Assembly (NCBI GenBank): GCA_914767715.1
Contig: OU612068.1
Coordinates: 4,092,001-4,156,000 of the forward strand
Direction of reading: 5' to 3'
DNA length: 64,000 bases
Source: Membranipora membranacea
Lineage: Eukaryota > Bryozoa > Gymnolaemata > Cheilostomatida > Membraniporidae
The notes under the pieces were generated by a model. The model saw nothing but the letters and a program-made list of their open reading frames with translations. It had not been told where the DNA came from and did no database searches. This document shows positions 49,344-61,432 of this stretch, piece after piece. Positions within the stretch are counted from its first letter, which is position 1. Every line of letters begins with the position of its first letter. The position numbers were made by a program, and so were the translations under genes.

Positions 49344-50565
49344 ACAAATTTATCGATGTATTGCAAGCTCGGAGCTTTGTAACATGCAGCAATTTCTCTT
49401 GATAGTTGTTTATCAATTGTGGCGCTATCTCAGAAATTCCTAACCACTCCTCTCAAATGATCAAGCGGCATTAGACTGACAACGCCAAGAATATTCAACA
49501 TGTCTTTTATTATTCTGTATTCGTATTATCAATTTAAATAACCAATTTATATCTGTCCAGCAATATCCGCTGTTACGACCATTGAACCTATTTTTGAATC
49601 TGATATTGACAGGGATGTAAATTACAATACGAACATCCAACAGCTTCAAACTCAAAACACTAAGAAGTTTATTTTCAAAACTTGATTAGTTATTGATCTT
49701 TGTTATGAGTTGATCTGTTTGTCAATGAGATAAAATTAATAAATGCCTGCTGACTGAATGGCTGATAATGATGATATTTTGAAAACCCCAATGACAGCGC
49801 TCTGCATGCCAAGATAGCACAAGAGCATGTTACCTAGTTGATGGATTTTAAGGGAGTCAGTTTCTACGCAGAGTCCAATCAATTTGATGGTAATCACCTT
49901 AACCACGACTGCCATTTGTTACATAGTGTGAGCTACACACAGTCAGTTTATGATCACATGTGATTAAAAAAATAAACAAAATGGAAATTAGTAGAAATCT
50001 CTTTACCAAAAGATCATTCCACCAATCATGTTGATGGATGCTTTACATGATGTTTCAAACACTCTGATGTAATGATCGATGTTTTAATTTATAACCAGGA
50101 TAGCGACCAAAATAATTTCAGAAGGGAGCAGCTTCCATCAGAGCAGAATAATACTCAACTACGCGACTAACTGAAAATGCACAATACAAATTATCATAGA
50201 ATTGTAGAATGTCTTGCAAATAATATATAGCTGATGACAAAGTACAATGTAGTTAGGTTTACCATCTACCATAAACGATATACTCAAGAATCAGATTATT
50301 TCCCAGCAGTTCTCCAGTGGAAAGCTTGAATGGTGATCGTCAACCCCGCACAGATCTGCTTACCCCACGACCAAAACAAAAGAGAAATTTATCTGCTGAG
50401 GCTCTAAGTAATTTAAAAATTAACGATGTACAATAAGGCAGCATTAAGTAGTAATTTTACAGAAAATTCAGGTCAATGATATTATTTTTAAGCACCTGGT
50501 ACCAGTTTCTGACCTATTGGATATGTCTATACTCTGATCATACACTTAGGGATCATTTCGGTATC
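49344..50565. other. Intergenic, upstream of the GPCR
   Basis: No gene, tRNA or repeat recognised. It should contain the GPCR promoter and any 5' UTR exon. Confidence 0.5.
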
Positions 50566-50900
50566 CGGACATTTTCCCAATGTCATTTTCCCACCAAGCC
50601 ATTTTCCCACCTCCCCTTACCCCACCAAGCCACTTTCCCACCAGACATTTTCCCACATATCCGTTTTCCCAACAGGATGATTTCTCACTGATCCATTTTC
50701 TCACCGGGTTGTTTTCCCACCAATCTGTTTTCCCACCATGATATTTCTCACCAAGCTGTTTTCCCACCTGGACGTTTTCTCACCAATCCATTTTTCCACC
50801 TGGACGTTTTCCCACCAATCCATTTTTTCACCTGGACGTTTTCCCACCAATCCATTTTTCCATGCGGACGTTTTGCCCACTTGCCATTTTCCCACTGTTG
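50566..50900. repeat. Minisatellite, about 17-18 bp unit (TTTTCCCACCAATCCA type)
   Basis: Roughly nineteen degenerate units of the form TTTTCCCACC followed by 6-8 variable bases run without break. The pyrimidine strand is plus. The open frames on both strands (for example rich in Gly-Lys-Trp on minus) are repeat artefacts. Confidence 0.9.
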
Positions 50901-52195
50901 CTTTTTTCAAATTAAAGCTGGTAGCTTCATTCTATTTTTTGTTTCTTTTCCTTCTGCTCTTTTTCAGGCATTGAAAATGTTAATTGAAAGTAGTGTTAGA
51001 GTCTCGTCATAAAAGTTTTGTTGTTCCTTTTTAATTCTAGAATCCCAAAGTCTATGACCGTTGGTGTTAAAAATGCTGTTCGAGGTTGTGAAAATGACTT
51101 GAACAGTTTTCTCATGATTTTTCACAACTTTGCTCTTGTACAATTCCTTGTTATAACGCATAGTTGCGTTCACCTAAGGAACTGTTGTCAGATTTACGGG
51201 GCCGCATGTTTGTAAACAGAAGATGCACACAGAATCTTGAAATGAACATCAGCTGGAACAAACGTCGACGGGATTAAACTAACTAAAATGAACGTAGTCT
51301 GGAATGAAATTCGAAAATCCTAGAATGAACTTAGAAAGTGCTGGATCGAACGCCGACTGCATTAGTTGGTTTAAAGAGTCAACAGGAGAGCAATTCCCTA
51401 AAATAATTGTGTTATAAAAAACCAGCATACATCTTATGAACATTAACTCTAACAAAGATTGTCACAATCGAGGTTTTGGTTTAAATTTATAATTTATGAT
51501 TATGCTAAGGTCATTCAATATTGCCATGCCAAACCACAAGTGCTGCACATTTGTATGTACCTTTATTGATTCACGTGTGAATAATAAAAAACTTTACAGC
51601 CGTACTGTCTAAAAAAACTAAAAAATATGAGCTCTTTTCAAATGAAACAAAATAGTATAAGAAAGATTTGTGGCTGAGGCCAGTCAGTCTAGGGCTGGTG
51701 ATAAGCTGTTGCCCTTAGTATAGTAAAGGTCGCTATTAAAGTTTGTTCCCAAAAACTAGGCTTGTTTCCTGACTAACGAAACAAGTATGATAAAAGTAGT
51801 GGTTAGGCCCACAAATGAAATTGAAGTTTCATCGTGACTGAATACGACAAAAGGTCCCAATTGTAAGGATTTTCCATTTGCTGTCAAAGCTATTTGGGAA
51901 TTCAACAAATATTTATAAATGTATTGATTTCTTATACCTGTGTATTATTGAAATTCCCTGATTAAAAACTTGTAGTTTATAAAGCTGAGGATAACAGCCT
52001 GTATGGTACCAAATCTTGAATAATAGACCTGCATGTATGGTATAAAATATTTGTACTGGGAATGCCCAAAAATAGCTGGTTACTCATCTTTAATCTTCCT
52101 TCTAACAAAATGTGCACCAAAATATTCTGTGAGGCAAATTTCTAGATTGAGGACCTGCATACAGTAATACATAGTATATAGGGTGGTTGATATCA
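50901..52195. other. Intergenic, no feature recognised
   Basis: AT-rich sequence without credible coding frame or RNA gene. Confidence 0.5.
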
Positions 52196-52412
52196 ACGGA
52201 GCGAAAAAGTTTGATTCAGAGAAGAAAAAGTTTGATGCAGCAGAACAAAAAGTTTGATGCAGAGTATAAAAGTTTGATGCAGAGTATAAAAGTTTGATGC
52301 AGAACAGAAGAGTTTAATTCAGAGTAGAAAAGTTTGATTAAGAGGAGAAAAGTTTGATGCAGAACTTGAAAGTTTGATGGAGAAAAGTTCAATGTAGAAA
52401 AGTTTGATTAAA
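52196..52412. repeat. Minisatellite, about 20-23 bp unit (AAAAGTTTGATGCAGA type)
   Basis: About ten units of AAAAGTTTGAT(GCAGA) with variable tails. Two neighbouring units near 52258-52298 are identical (20-21 bp period), suggesting recent slippage or unequal exchange. Confidence 0.9.
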
Positions 52413-52680
52413 TTCACTGGAATGTTTAATTCAATTCAGGCCTTTTTTAAATTAAATTCACAGCAGATAAGTTTAATTTTATCCGGCTTTCTGGGCCACA
52501 GTACATAACAGATCATGCAGTCTGCAGGTAGTAAGCAAACTTGAAATTGCCTTTCAATGAATCTGGTATGGCTGAAAAGCATCATAAGTTGAGTTGTGAG
52601 AGGGTATCAATGAGCTGAGGATGAAGCTTTCTAAGAAACTGCTATTGTTTACATCAAAGCAACATCACAACAATATGTTC

Positions 52681-52842
52681 CAACCATAAACATATAAATA
52701 CTCTAGACTGGAAACTATTGGCTGTTTGATACAGGCTCAATGTCTTCTCTAATTCAGTGACAGCGATGTCACTGCGCTATTCACTTTTTCTCTGTAGTGC
52801 ATAGGTCAGAATAGGAGTTATCTCCACATAAATGTAATGTGT
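52681..52842. mobile_element. Interspersed repeat, uninterrupted copy
   Basis: About 160 bases from ACCATAAACATATAAATA to CATTACAT-like sequence. A reverse-orientation copy lies at 57424-57956 but with about 370 bases inserted. Fragments of its end occur at 25877 and 47115. No coding capacity. Confidence 0.8.
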
Positions 52843-54160
52843 GAAGAAAAGACATTCTTATTTCTAAATATGACCACTGCAACTGGGTAAAACCGGTGAA
52901 TTTTACAGAACATGTACCAATGAAGTAAAAAATGTGATCAGTATACCGTGCCATCAAATAATGTGTGTGCCATAACAACATATGCTATAGCATGTTTCTG
53001 GTCTTAACATTTGTATGAAAAATGGTGTGTCACTTTTCAAAGTTCAGGGTTTTGCTCAGAATTTTACCTAATAGGCTGCATCTGATCTTTCCAGCTGTCA
53101 GGCATGTTAACGAAAGATGGGAAACACTGATTGTCCTTGAGTAAGGTCCTATTTCAAATGTTTTTTGTCAACTTAATGCTTAAAAGCTCCGAACACTTAG
53201 TCTTTGTTCTTCATGGTTCTTGCTCTTGGCCACTGATGGAATTTTAGTGCGGTGAACTAAAAAAACATCTCAGCAGCCATCACAAGTAAATATAAACTGT
53301 AGATACAACACAAGCAAGTCACCTTGACCACTGTGTAGTAGTGTATGGCACATCAGATTATTTGATCTTTACCGGTGATATCTATAACACTAGTTTGTTC
53401 CCTCCGAGGACGGTGGTGGTGGAGGGATATTTAAAAAGCTGTGTATCAAATCAGTTTGTACCAATGTATACATGAGTGCTGCTGCGTCTGATTCAAATCT
53501 TCTTAGGTAGGAAAGGCGGAAGATTTTTCTTCTGTCTGCGACTCCCTATTGTATTAAACAGAACCCACAGAGAGCCATTAGAGTCAAGCTGCTGGTACTT
53601 CGCATATTATACCCATATCTACAATACCCTATAGGATGAAAATATCCACTGATTTAAAGGATAACGGACACCTTGGAGGTTCTGGACTTTACAGGGGTAA
53701 AAAAATATGAAAAAAATGATGAAAAATAGCATTTTTTTGGATGTAGCACCAGTTTCTGAGTTGGCCACAAACTGAAAACCTGCTGAATACAGCACATTTT
53801 AAAATTAAATTGGAAGTTGCCCTCTCAGTCAAGAGCCAGCTCAGTCATGATTCAAGTCTGAGGGCCAACTTGATAACCATGAATGAGTTTGCCAGCTATT
53901 ATGATGCTCTCGCTAATAAATATCAATGTTTGTAAAACAAACATTAGGTTGTGGTTAGGTAACTATTCCAATTAATCCTACATCAAAGGACCCTATTCAA
54001 TAGCCCGATCTTCATTGTATACACTGTAGAACATCATTGTATACACCGATCATCATTAAACTAGTGTTATTGTTGGTTAGATAGAATGAACATGCTGACC
54101 GCTGAATAACTCGAGGCAAAATCAGCTGAAGGAAACAATAGTGGGATGATTATGATGTTT
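52843..54160. other. Intergenic, no feature recognised
   Basis: No gene or RNA recognised in this interval. Confidence 0.45.
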
Positions 54161-54166
54161 TGAGGT

Positions 54167-54560
54167 TTACATATTATGAGCTTTGGTATGGGCCACTGTC
54201 ATGAGCAATGCAGAATGATCTGAGGACCACTGCTTTATAGTCTCATTTGCCTTGTAAATTTTGGCCTGAACGCACATAAAATTAGTAATGGGACCATCTA
54301 GAATTTGCATGCTCTGTCCAGGATTCCCGGCATACCCTTGGCCACAAGATCCAGAGTATGGCAATGGACTGCTTTTGTTTACACAAATTTTCCTGCTAAG
54401 AAAATACAGGAAAGAGCATATTTGTGTCATCGTCATTTTAAAATATTGCCATTCTCCTAATTAATGTCCTCCTCTGCTGAAAAATAATCTTCTTCACTGT
54501 CCTCAGAGTCTGATGGAATGTTATAGTTAGCAGCCATTTGTTGAGAATTCTGCCCAGCAA
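54167..54560 (-). other. Possible remnant of a coding element, function not recognised
   Basis: Minus strand shows a short acidic frame starting MAANYNIPSDSEDSEEDYF near 54537 that stops at about 54460, then an 89-residue frame 54436-54167 with SCGQGYAGNPG. Acidic Ser/Asp/Glu starts occur in piggyBac-type and other transposases, but I see no catalytic motif. Weak. Confidence 0.2.
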
Positions 54561-54795
54561 GTGTGTGCGGCATAAGTGCACTCAATTTATGAAATAGAAA
54601 TGAATCGCCAAACAAATTTCTGGTCATAGTCATCAGTCAGCTGTTTATTTTGTTATGTTTAGTAAATCTGCCCTCACTGGGCTTCACTGAGAAGGCAGAG
54701 ATCAAAGGGCCAGGCTTCAAATGTGGTCTCTTTGAACAATCACCCTTTATGTACTTTGCTATGTACTGTGATGCTGTAACAATGAATGATGTTAT

Positions 54796-54827
54796 ACCAG
54801 AGACTATAGATATCTATAGTCTCTGGT
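54796..54827. repeat. Perfect 32-bp palindrome
   Basis: Two 16-base arms (ACCAGAGACTATAGAT and its exact complement) meet with no spacer. Could be a residual transposon junction or hairpin. Confidence 0.85.
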
Positions 54828-55440
54828 TATACCATCATTGACTTTAGAATATTTTTCTATTTTGTCTGTATGCCCATTGAATGAATCACACTTGTGATGG
54901 AATGCCCATAATGACAACCGTAAAATACATCAACTGCGGTTAAGCATGCCTTTGTTTACATAGTCATAGTAATCAATGTGAATCATAAACATTTAGATGG
55001 GGGTGTGTATTTGAGAATTCAGGAAATGAGGCTACTGCTCATAAGGGATTTACTAGATGAGTTGTCTTCTCTAAGATCTGTGAGGGGAGACAATATGAGT
55101 ATATGAGAGTATATGAGAAGAATTTTGCTCCCTCAATGGCTTATTCCTTGAAATGAGGCCACAGCCTAATTTAGACCTTGCCAGTGTTATCTTAGTTAGA
55201 CTAAGAGCTTCAAAACGATACCAAAACCTCCAAGGTGTCAGTAATCCTTTAAATTTAGTGGCCCGGCCAAGAATAGGAAAACTTACTAGTGAATCATCAA
55301 TGAATATCGATTTTGTAAGTCCACAATGTATAATATCATTGGTAACTTTGCAATCATATCCTGTCATATCAATTAGCCAGTTGTACACATAAATACATAT
55401 TTAAATAGATTAAATATAGTATTAATTACTAAATGCTTAC

Positions 55441-55794
55441 ATGATTCTTTCTCTGATAGGAGGTTTCATAACCAGAATGATGCAACTAAGCTGTAGCCTT
55501 TGTGTCGAGGATGTGGCCAAAGCAAGGGAAGTTGACATGCCTACACTTAACAAACTTAAGAATCGTGGTGGACTCAAAACCCCTTCCGAAGCAGTTTTTA
55601 GAGTGTGTCTTTTGTCAGAGAGAGTAATCAGATCATTGCCTAAAACAGGTTTGGGTCCTAAATTCCCAGAACTTGCGCAGTCTATCAAAGCTTTTAGAGT
55701 CAGACCGTTTCTCATTATTCAGTTGTGCTTAGCATGCGAGCAGCGTTGTGAGGAAAATAATCAATCGTTATGCAAGGATCCGCGCTCATCATGA
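55441..55794 (+). pseudogene. Possible DNA-transposon transposase C-terminal fragment
   Basis: 117-residue frame with IGGFITR, SCSLC, LKNRGGLKTPSEAVFRVCLLSE and IKAFRVRPF. The order 'I-x-GF-x-x-R, C-x-x-C, GGL-x-x-PS, then E' resembles the C-terminal part of THAP9/P-element-like transposases. No N-terminal THAP domain or catalytic residues are seen nearby, so it would be a decayed piece. A splice-like CTGATAG precedes GGFIT. Confidence 0.35.
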
Positions 55795-56343
55795 GGCCGT
55801 TTTGAAAACGGATGCAACACTCTTATTCCGTCCAAAATGACCTGCCTTCCTATATTCAGCCATGTCTGATAAGACAAGTCTCGGTAAATATACAGCCACT
55901 AAATTGTCGATTGATTTGGCCAGTCTGAGCCACTTTTATTTTCTCTACAGCATGCACATTAAACTCAATATATATGTGATTGATTGGGCCAGTCGGGCCA
56001 TTTTTTGAATCGATATGAATCTTGCTTAATTCTTGAAGGTCTTTAACTTAAAAAAGTTTTTCTTTGGATTGATTGGGCCAGTCTGAGCTGCATTTAAATT
56101 ATCCATGATAATTAGTTCAATTTCTTATCCATATCAAATATTTTATTCATGTCCTGTTGCAAGCCAGCGGATTATTCCCACAAGGTGGTATTTTATCAAA
56201 TCTTATTTCCTGTGCGATGAAGAGACCTGTTGTTCTGCCAGTTAATTTTCTTCAATAATAAAGTCTCAAGAGGAATACCCACCAAATGTTGGGGAAACAC
56301 TAGACATCTAAGTCATATGTGAGATTATAAACCCTCAACACTA

Positions 56344-56847
56344 TAGACAGTTTTCTGAGCTCTTATTTATGTCTCAATTTGGAGTTTTCCTCTCTCCAGT
56401 TTGGTACTTTTAACCCACGCCGCATAGGAAAAACCTGCTGAAAGAGGGTTATCTTGAAAACCGCTTATGTTAGGGAAATTTGATTCAGAGTCTGCACCAT
56501 TGAAAACCCTGTGAGACAGGGTTTCCAAAACATTGGAGGCTTGAATGTTGATCAATCTTAATTTTAGTGACGAAACTCATGAAAAATTCTGCCAAATTGT
56601 CCGCAAAACTGGCAGAAAATGCTATAATTGACTATCCAAATACTAAAATGATTTCCCAAACTATGTCCATATGAGTTTTCAATGCTGCAGATTCTGAAAC
56701 AAAAATCATTTTTATCCTATTATAAGCGGTTATCAAGAAAACCCTCTTTTCAGCACGTTTTTCCTATGCGGCGTGGGTTAAAAGTACCAAACTGGAGAGA
56801 GGACAACTCCGAACTTAGGCCTTAATCAGAGCTCAGAAAACTGTCTA
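56344..56847. mobile_element. MITE with about 125-bp terminal inverted repeats and TA borders
   Basis: Left arm starts GACAGTTTTCTGAGCTCT and includes TTTTAACCCACGCCGCATAG; the right arm at about 56725-56845 is its complement with few changes. Both outer edges read TA, the target of Tc1/mariner-type elements. Total about 500 bases, no coding frame, so non-autonomous. Confidence 0.85.
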
Positions 56848-57423
56848 TTGAAAGATTCCACTGCTTATAATTTTGTTGATTTTTACACCGATTGATACAT
56901 GTGTATCAGGGAGGGATGTGTAGGAATACCATGTCAATCTAAGACCAAAATTCCTAGCTTATGCTAGTTTAAAATTTCGGTAAGATTGATCCAGAAGTAG
57001 CTAATCTTTAACAAAGTTATCATGCAAAATCACTGAATCAATATGAAGAGCAAAGACTCAGTGTCCTGAGCTCAGATTTTAAGCCTTTAGTTGACAAATT
57101 ACATTTGAAATTAAACCACACTCAAGGACCATCAGTATTATCCATCTTACGGTTACATGTTCGACAGTTGGAAAGATCAGATGCAGTAAATTAAGTGAAA
57201 ATGCTGAGCAAAACCTTAAATTTACAATAGTCGATGCACCATTTTTTATACAAATTGTTTAGGCCAAAAGCAGCTATAATGAAAGTTGTTAATGCACGGA
57301 CAATAATTGATTGCACAATATACTGATCACATTTTATACTTTATTACTATATGTTCTATAAAATTCATTGGGTGTACCAAGTTTTAGTGGTCATATTTAG
57401 AGATAACAGGTTGTTTTATTCTT

Positions 57424-57956
57424 ACATTACATGTGTGGGGATATAACTCCTATTCTGGCCTATGCTCTACAGTGAAAAAGTGAATAGCGCAGTGACGTTG
57501 TGTCACTGAATTAGAGAAGACGCTCTAAAGTTACGGCTACACACACTGTATTTTCCACAGGATTGGGGCATCTGTAGCTCTGCCAGATGCATAGGATAGC
57601 TAGGTTAGCTCTGCCAGATGTCTCAGATGGGCTAACCAACTTGTTGGTTCTATCCGTAGCCGTAGCCATAGTACGGCCAGCTATTCCTTTGTTATTTGTG
57701 AAAGAGGCGGGGCTTAATTAAATTACTAAATAGTGATTGGTTTAATTCATTCAAGTTGAACAATAGGAAGGCAAAGCAGACCCAAATTGTATTGTAATTG
57801 AAAGGAATAGGCCTAGCTATTAATAGGCGTGTGTAGCACCTTGCCCAATCCGTAGCCTTACTAAAAGTTTCCCAATCCTATGGATAGTACGGCGTGTGTA
57901 GCATGAGCTTCAGTCAGTAGTTTCCAGTCTAGAGTATTTATATGTTTATGGTTCCA
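57424..57956. mobile_element. Interspersed repeat interrupted by a second element (nested insertion)
   Basis: The outer parts (57424-57530 and 57906-57956) are the reverse complement of 52681-52842. Between them 57537-57902 has its own inverted ends: left GCTACACACACTGTATTTTCCACAGGATTGGGG-type and right the complement of CCCAATCCTATGGATAGTACGGCGTGTGTAGC. So a MITE of about 365 bases jumped into an older repeat. Confidence 0.85.
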
Positions 57957-59380
57957 ACCAATCAGAATGTGTTTCGGTTTCGGGTATGATAAATGATCCA
58001 ACTTTAGCAGTAAAAAGTTTATGTTTAGAGTTGATTTCAAACTGCAAAGCAAATAGAGCTTCCATCCTTCCCAACCCCCACCCACACCAAGCCCAAAATC
58101 AGGAACTGCGGCAGTCCTATGGGTGAAAGCTATTGATAAAAATCAGCCACTTTATATGGATTTTTTCTGACTTCAGTCTATCATTATCAGAAAGATTTAT
58201 GCAAGCCCATCCAATTCTCATTAACGATATAATATGACTCATTCACCTATCCATGTTTGTTCACACTGCCTCTACGGACATCTTTCATTCTCACTATACT
58301 TCCTGCCGCCTTCATATGATGTATTATATGACAAAATTATCTTTAACGTTTTACACAATTTGTCGGAGCTCTGAGAGAATCAGATGTATCAGATTGTATC
58401 AGATGTCAGTCAAACAAACTTTGTCTGTTGGTGGCTGGCATTCTTATTATTTCAGTCCAGTCTTATTATAATTAAGTGTCCCGAGCCAATCATAATATAA
58501 GCTAGTAAGATAGCGGCAACTGCCTTATTTAAATGAGCACATAATACAATAGTTCAGGCCATACTTGACAAGTCTCCCGATTTAGGCGTGACCCTCCAGA
58601 TTTTTACACCCACCTCCCACTTTTTGTAAATCTCACTATTTCCTCCAGATTTTAGAGAAAACAGTCCAATCGCAATTTTTTGATAGTTATCCAAGCACAT
58701 GTTGTTGTTGACTAGTTACTGTTATGGTCTTTGCACACAAAATTGAAAGGAATTATCAAATTTAACAATCCTAACAAATTTACCTGTTCTGTTAGGATTC
58801 AGCCTATTATTGTAAATGACCAATAGCATCCTCTCATAACTCACAACACTGACTGTCATTGGTCACAATATAAAGTAGCTAGTCAAGTGCGTACCTTTAG
58901 TTTTCATTTCCTTTCAGATCACACATTTTTTAGTATTTATTTTGTACTGTCTACAGTCTGGTTAAATTTAAGTGAAAGAAAATAGAAACCTAACAATTCC
59001 AAAGGTAGGTCCACTACAATTAAACAAATCTCGGACCAAAGACTTTGAAACATATTTAATGTTAGTCAAACAAAATATAGTACCTTATCTGGATTCTCAC
59101 TGTCTGTGACTGACTGAGCACATTTTCAGATCTTGATGATGCATGGGCACTTGTAGCCTGTCTTGACAGGCAAAGGCCCCTGGGACTTACATGCCTCTAC
59201 TTTGCCAATGGGGTGTTTGATACTGGACATTGACAATGTAAAGGCATGTATGTAAGAGTCCCAGGGGCCCATGGATTGATTGTAATTGTTTAAAGTGTAT
59301 TTCACCTCAGTTTGATATTTTAGTACTAGTACAAACATGAAATTATTTGGGGTCAAATATACCTTTTTAGCCCTTCCTAG
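57957..59380. other. Intergenic with scattered repeat fragments
   Basis: Fragments at 58190-58240 (GCAAGCCCATCCAATTCTCAT) and 58538-58565 (GCACATAATACAATAGTTCAG) match neighbouring segments of the repeat at 62180-62270, here separated by about 300 extra bases. No gene recognised. Confidence 0.5.
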
Positions 59381-59383
59381 TGG

Positions 59384-59525
59384 CTGGAAACGCTCTCAGA
59401 GCTTCTGCAGACGGGGCTCCGCCCCGTACCCCGTTGGGGGGCTCACACCGCCCCCCAAACCCCCAGGTGGATGACTTGGGTGCTTCGCACCCTCAAAGCA
59501 CCACGTTGTGGTGCAGTATCGCCGT
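59384..59525. other. GC-rich island of consecutive small hairpins
   Basis: In AT-rich surroundings about 140 bases hold several perfect short inverted repeats: ACGGGGC TCC GCCCCGT, GGGGGGC ... GCCCCCC, GGGTGC TTC GCACCC and CACCAC GTT GTGGTG. Composition and hairpin density are unlike the rest of the window. It may be part of a mobile repeat; no coding frame recognised. Confidence 0.7.
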
Positions 59526-59549
59526 AAAATGGAAACTCCCTATTTTGTT

Positions 59550-59720
59550 TTCAGATTACTTGGCAAGTATGGTTCAGGCAGGCTGGTTCAATTTAACCAG
59601 GGCACCTTACCCTAACTCTACACATTTCTAACCAGCCTTGGCCTTGGCTTGAGCAAAAACCCTCAGCTTGCAAGCTTGCACAGGGTTGAATTTTAATCTC
59701 AGAGTTAAAAGATAGGGCTT
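59550..59720. repeat. Dispersed repeat body related to 62240-62470
   Basis: Shares in the same order GGTTCAGGCAG-CTGGTTCAA, AACCAGGGCACCT and TTGCACAGGGTTGAA...GTTAAAAGATAGGGCTT with the copy at 62250-62470, but here nothing like tRNA-Pro follows. Confidence 0.75.
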
Positions 59721-59763
59721 AGATCACAATCACCATTGAAGATGACCTTTTTGACTTTTCAAC

Positions 59764-59879
59764 TAGTGGTAATAATGGTAGCAGCATTTCATTATCAACC
59801 ACTTTCCCACTTCCACTTGGCTTGGGAAAGTCGTTGATAATGAAATGCCTCTACCAGCATCCCGCCACTGTTTGAGCAC
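59764..59879. mobile_element. Hairpin-type fold-back element
   Basis: Arms of about 45 bases: left AGTGGTAATAATGGTAGCAG..., right the near-complement ending CCCGCCACT, around a centre of about 20 bases. The core GCATTTCATTATCAAC is perfectly mirrored. Confidence 0.75.
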
Positions 59880-60362
59880 TTAAACTATGTCATACCACGT
59901 CATCAGCTATATAAGTAAACATCTTCATAACACTATACTAGCTTGTAGATAATGCTCTTCAGTTAGTCCTGTAATCTTGTATAACTTGATATGGTGACAG
60001 TTGCACTCTTCTGAAAAAATTTAAAGTGTCCCTTATTATAAATTAAGACTTCAAAACCTCAGCGGTGCATGACAACAAGGGTATAGTTTGATGACAACCC
60101 TTGAGATAAGTACCCTTGATGACAACTAGTTAGTAGACTCTACAGTCTACACAGACTGCTGGTAGTGGCATACCATTATCATCCACAGCTCTTTGCTTAG
60201 ATTGCCACCATCAGGCAGCCAGGTCCGAGCTTGAGCACTCAAACTATATATAACAACATATTCTGGGTTTTATAAATTAATTCATAAATAATTTTTTTTT
60301 ACTTTATTACTTTTTTTTCGTGGTACTTAAATCGGTATTTATATTGAGATCAATGCCAATCA

Positions 60363-60444
60363 GCAGTCGTGGCCGAGTGGTTAAGGCGATTGGCTAGAAA
60401 TCAATTGGGCTCTGCCCGCGCAGGTTCGAATCCTGCCGACTGCG
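60363..60444 (+). tRNA. tRNA-Ser(AGA)
   Basis: Full class II cloverleaf: acceptor GCAGTCG/CGACTGC, discriminator G, A box TGGCCGAGTGGTTAAGG, anticodon loop CTAGAAA with anticodon AGA, long variable arm (GGGCTCTGCCC), B box GGTTCGAATCC. A short T run follows as terminator. Matches animal tRNA-Ser(AGA). Confidence 0.96.
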
Positions 60445-61349
60445 AATTTTACCTTACAAGGAGAAATTTTAAGTTGATATGAAAACCTACAACGCTAACT
60501 TCTTAAAAAATCATGTACTATGACAACAATTGCTTCTAGGTTTGAACAGTTTGGTTGAAAAAAAATAACCTCAGAATCAGAACATATCAAACATCAACAA
60601 TTGGACCAGCCACCAACTCAACTACAATCTGGACATAGTGCTACAATCAAAAAGGCAGGATTTTGGTTTCATAGGTAAATGGATTGGGTAACTGAAAAGT
60701 CCTATATTTTTTATCTCATTGAACGATCAATTAAGTTATCTATTAGGCCTATTTACTCATGAAAATAATACACTAGTTTTAATGAGTGGTATATAGTAGT
60801 GGTTGCGGTAGCGGTGGGGGCGGTGGTAGCGATGGGAGTGAGGTAGAAGACTAGCTCATTTTCCTAAGGCAGCATAATTCCTCATATTCCGCATTTCCAA
60901 TTTTCTTATATTTTGACAATGGTATATCAATATATCAGAGATCAGGTAAAGGCTTGGTGTAAAGATACTCATCAGCTTAACAAAAACACAATAAAGTTCA
61001 TTGAATAACGAACTCGCGTAGTATGTGTTAAATAAAACTTCTTTTGTTTCACCAGCTTAAGCTGGAGACTCGTTTCAACTCCAAACTAGTTGTCACTGCT
61101 CTCATCTGCAGGATTAGGTTCAGTCCAATTTCGGGGACAATAGAGTAATTTACTCTTCAAACAGGGGATCTAGGGTGCAGTATTGTGTCGAGGAGTGTAT
61201 TTATTGCAACTTCTGGCCACCTCCCAACATCTTTATCACTGCATTTCCCTTTTAGGTTTGAGGTCGACCTGAGGCTAATTAGCCTTAGGTTCTAGCTATG
61301 GAACTGCGTCCGAGGTCGTCCTGAGCTCCAAGGTTCAGCTCACACATTT
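60445..61349. other. Intergenic, no gene recognised
   Basis: No coding frame or RNA recognised. A short purine/GGT-rich low-complexity run lies at about 60800-60845. Confidence 0.45.
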
Positions 61350-61432
61350 CGGCTCGCTCGTGTGGTTAGCATCAAAGACTCTGACGCGGGAGGCCCGGGT
61401 TCAAATCCCGACGGCGGCAGAATTTTTTGATG
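61350..61432 (+). repeat. tRNA-derived SINE-like head
   Basis: Contains an A-box-like GTGTGGTTAGCATC and a B-box-like GGGTTCAAATCCC at tRNA spacing, followed by T-rich sequence, but the anticodon and acceptor stems do not pair properly. Typical of the head of a tRNA-derived SINE rather than a functional tRNA. Confidence 0.55.

Noticed and set aside
50546-50910. Gly/Lys/Trp-rich minus-strand frames
   Set aside because: Produced by the TTTTCCCACC minisatellite.
55071-55388. 105-residue minus-strand frame
   Set aside because: No recognisable family; overlaps an equally long plus-strand frame, as expected for a low-stop region.
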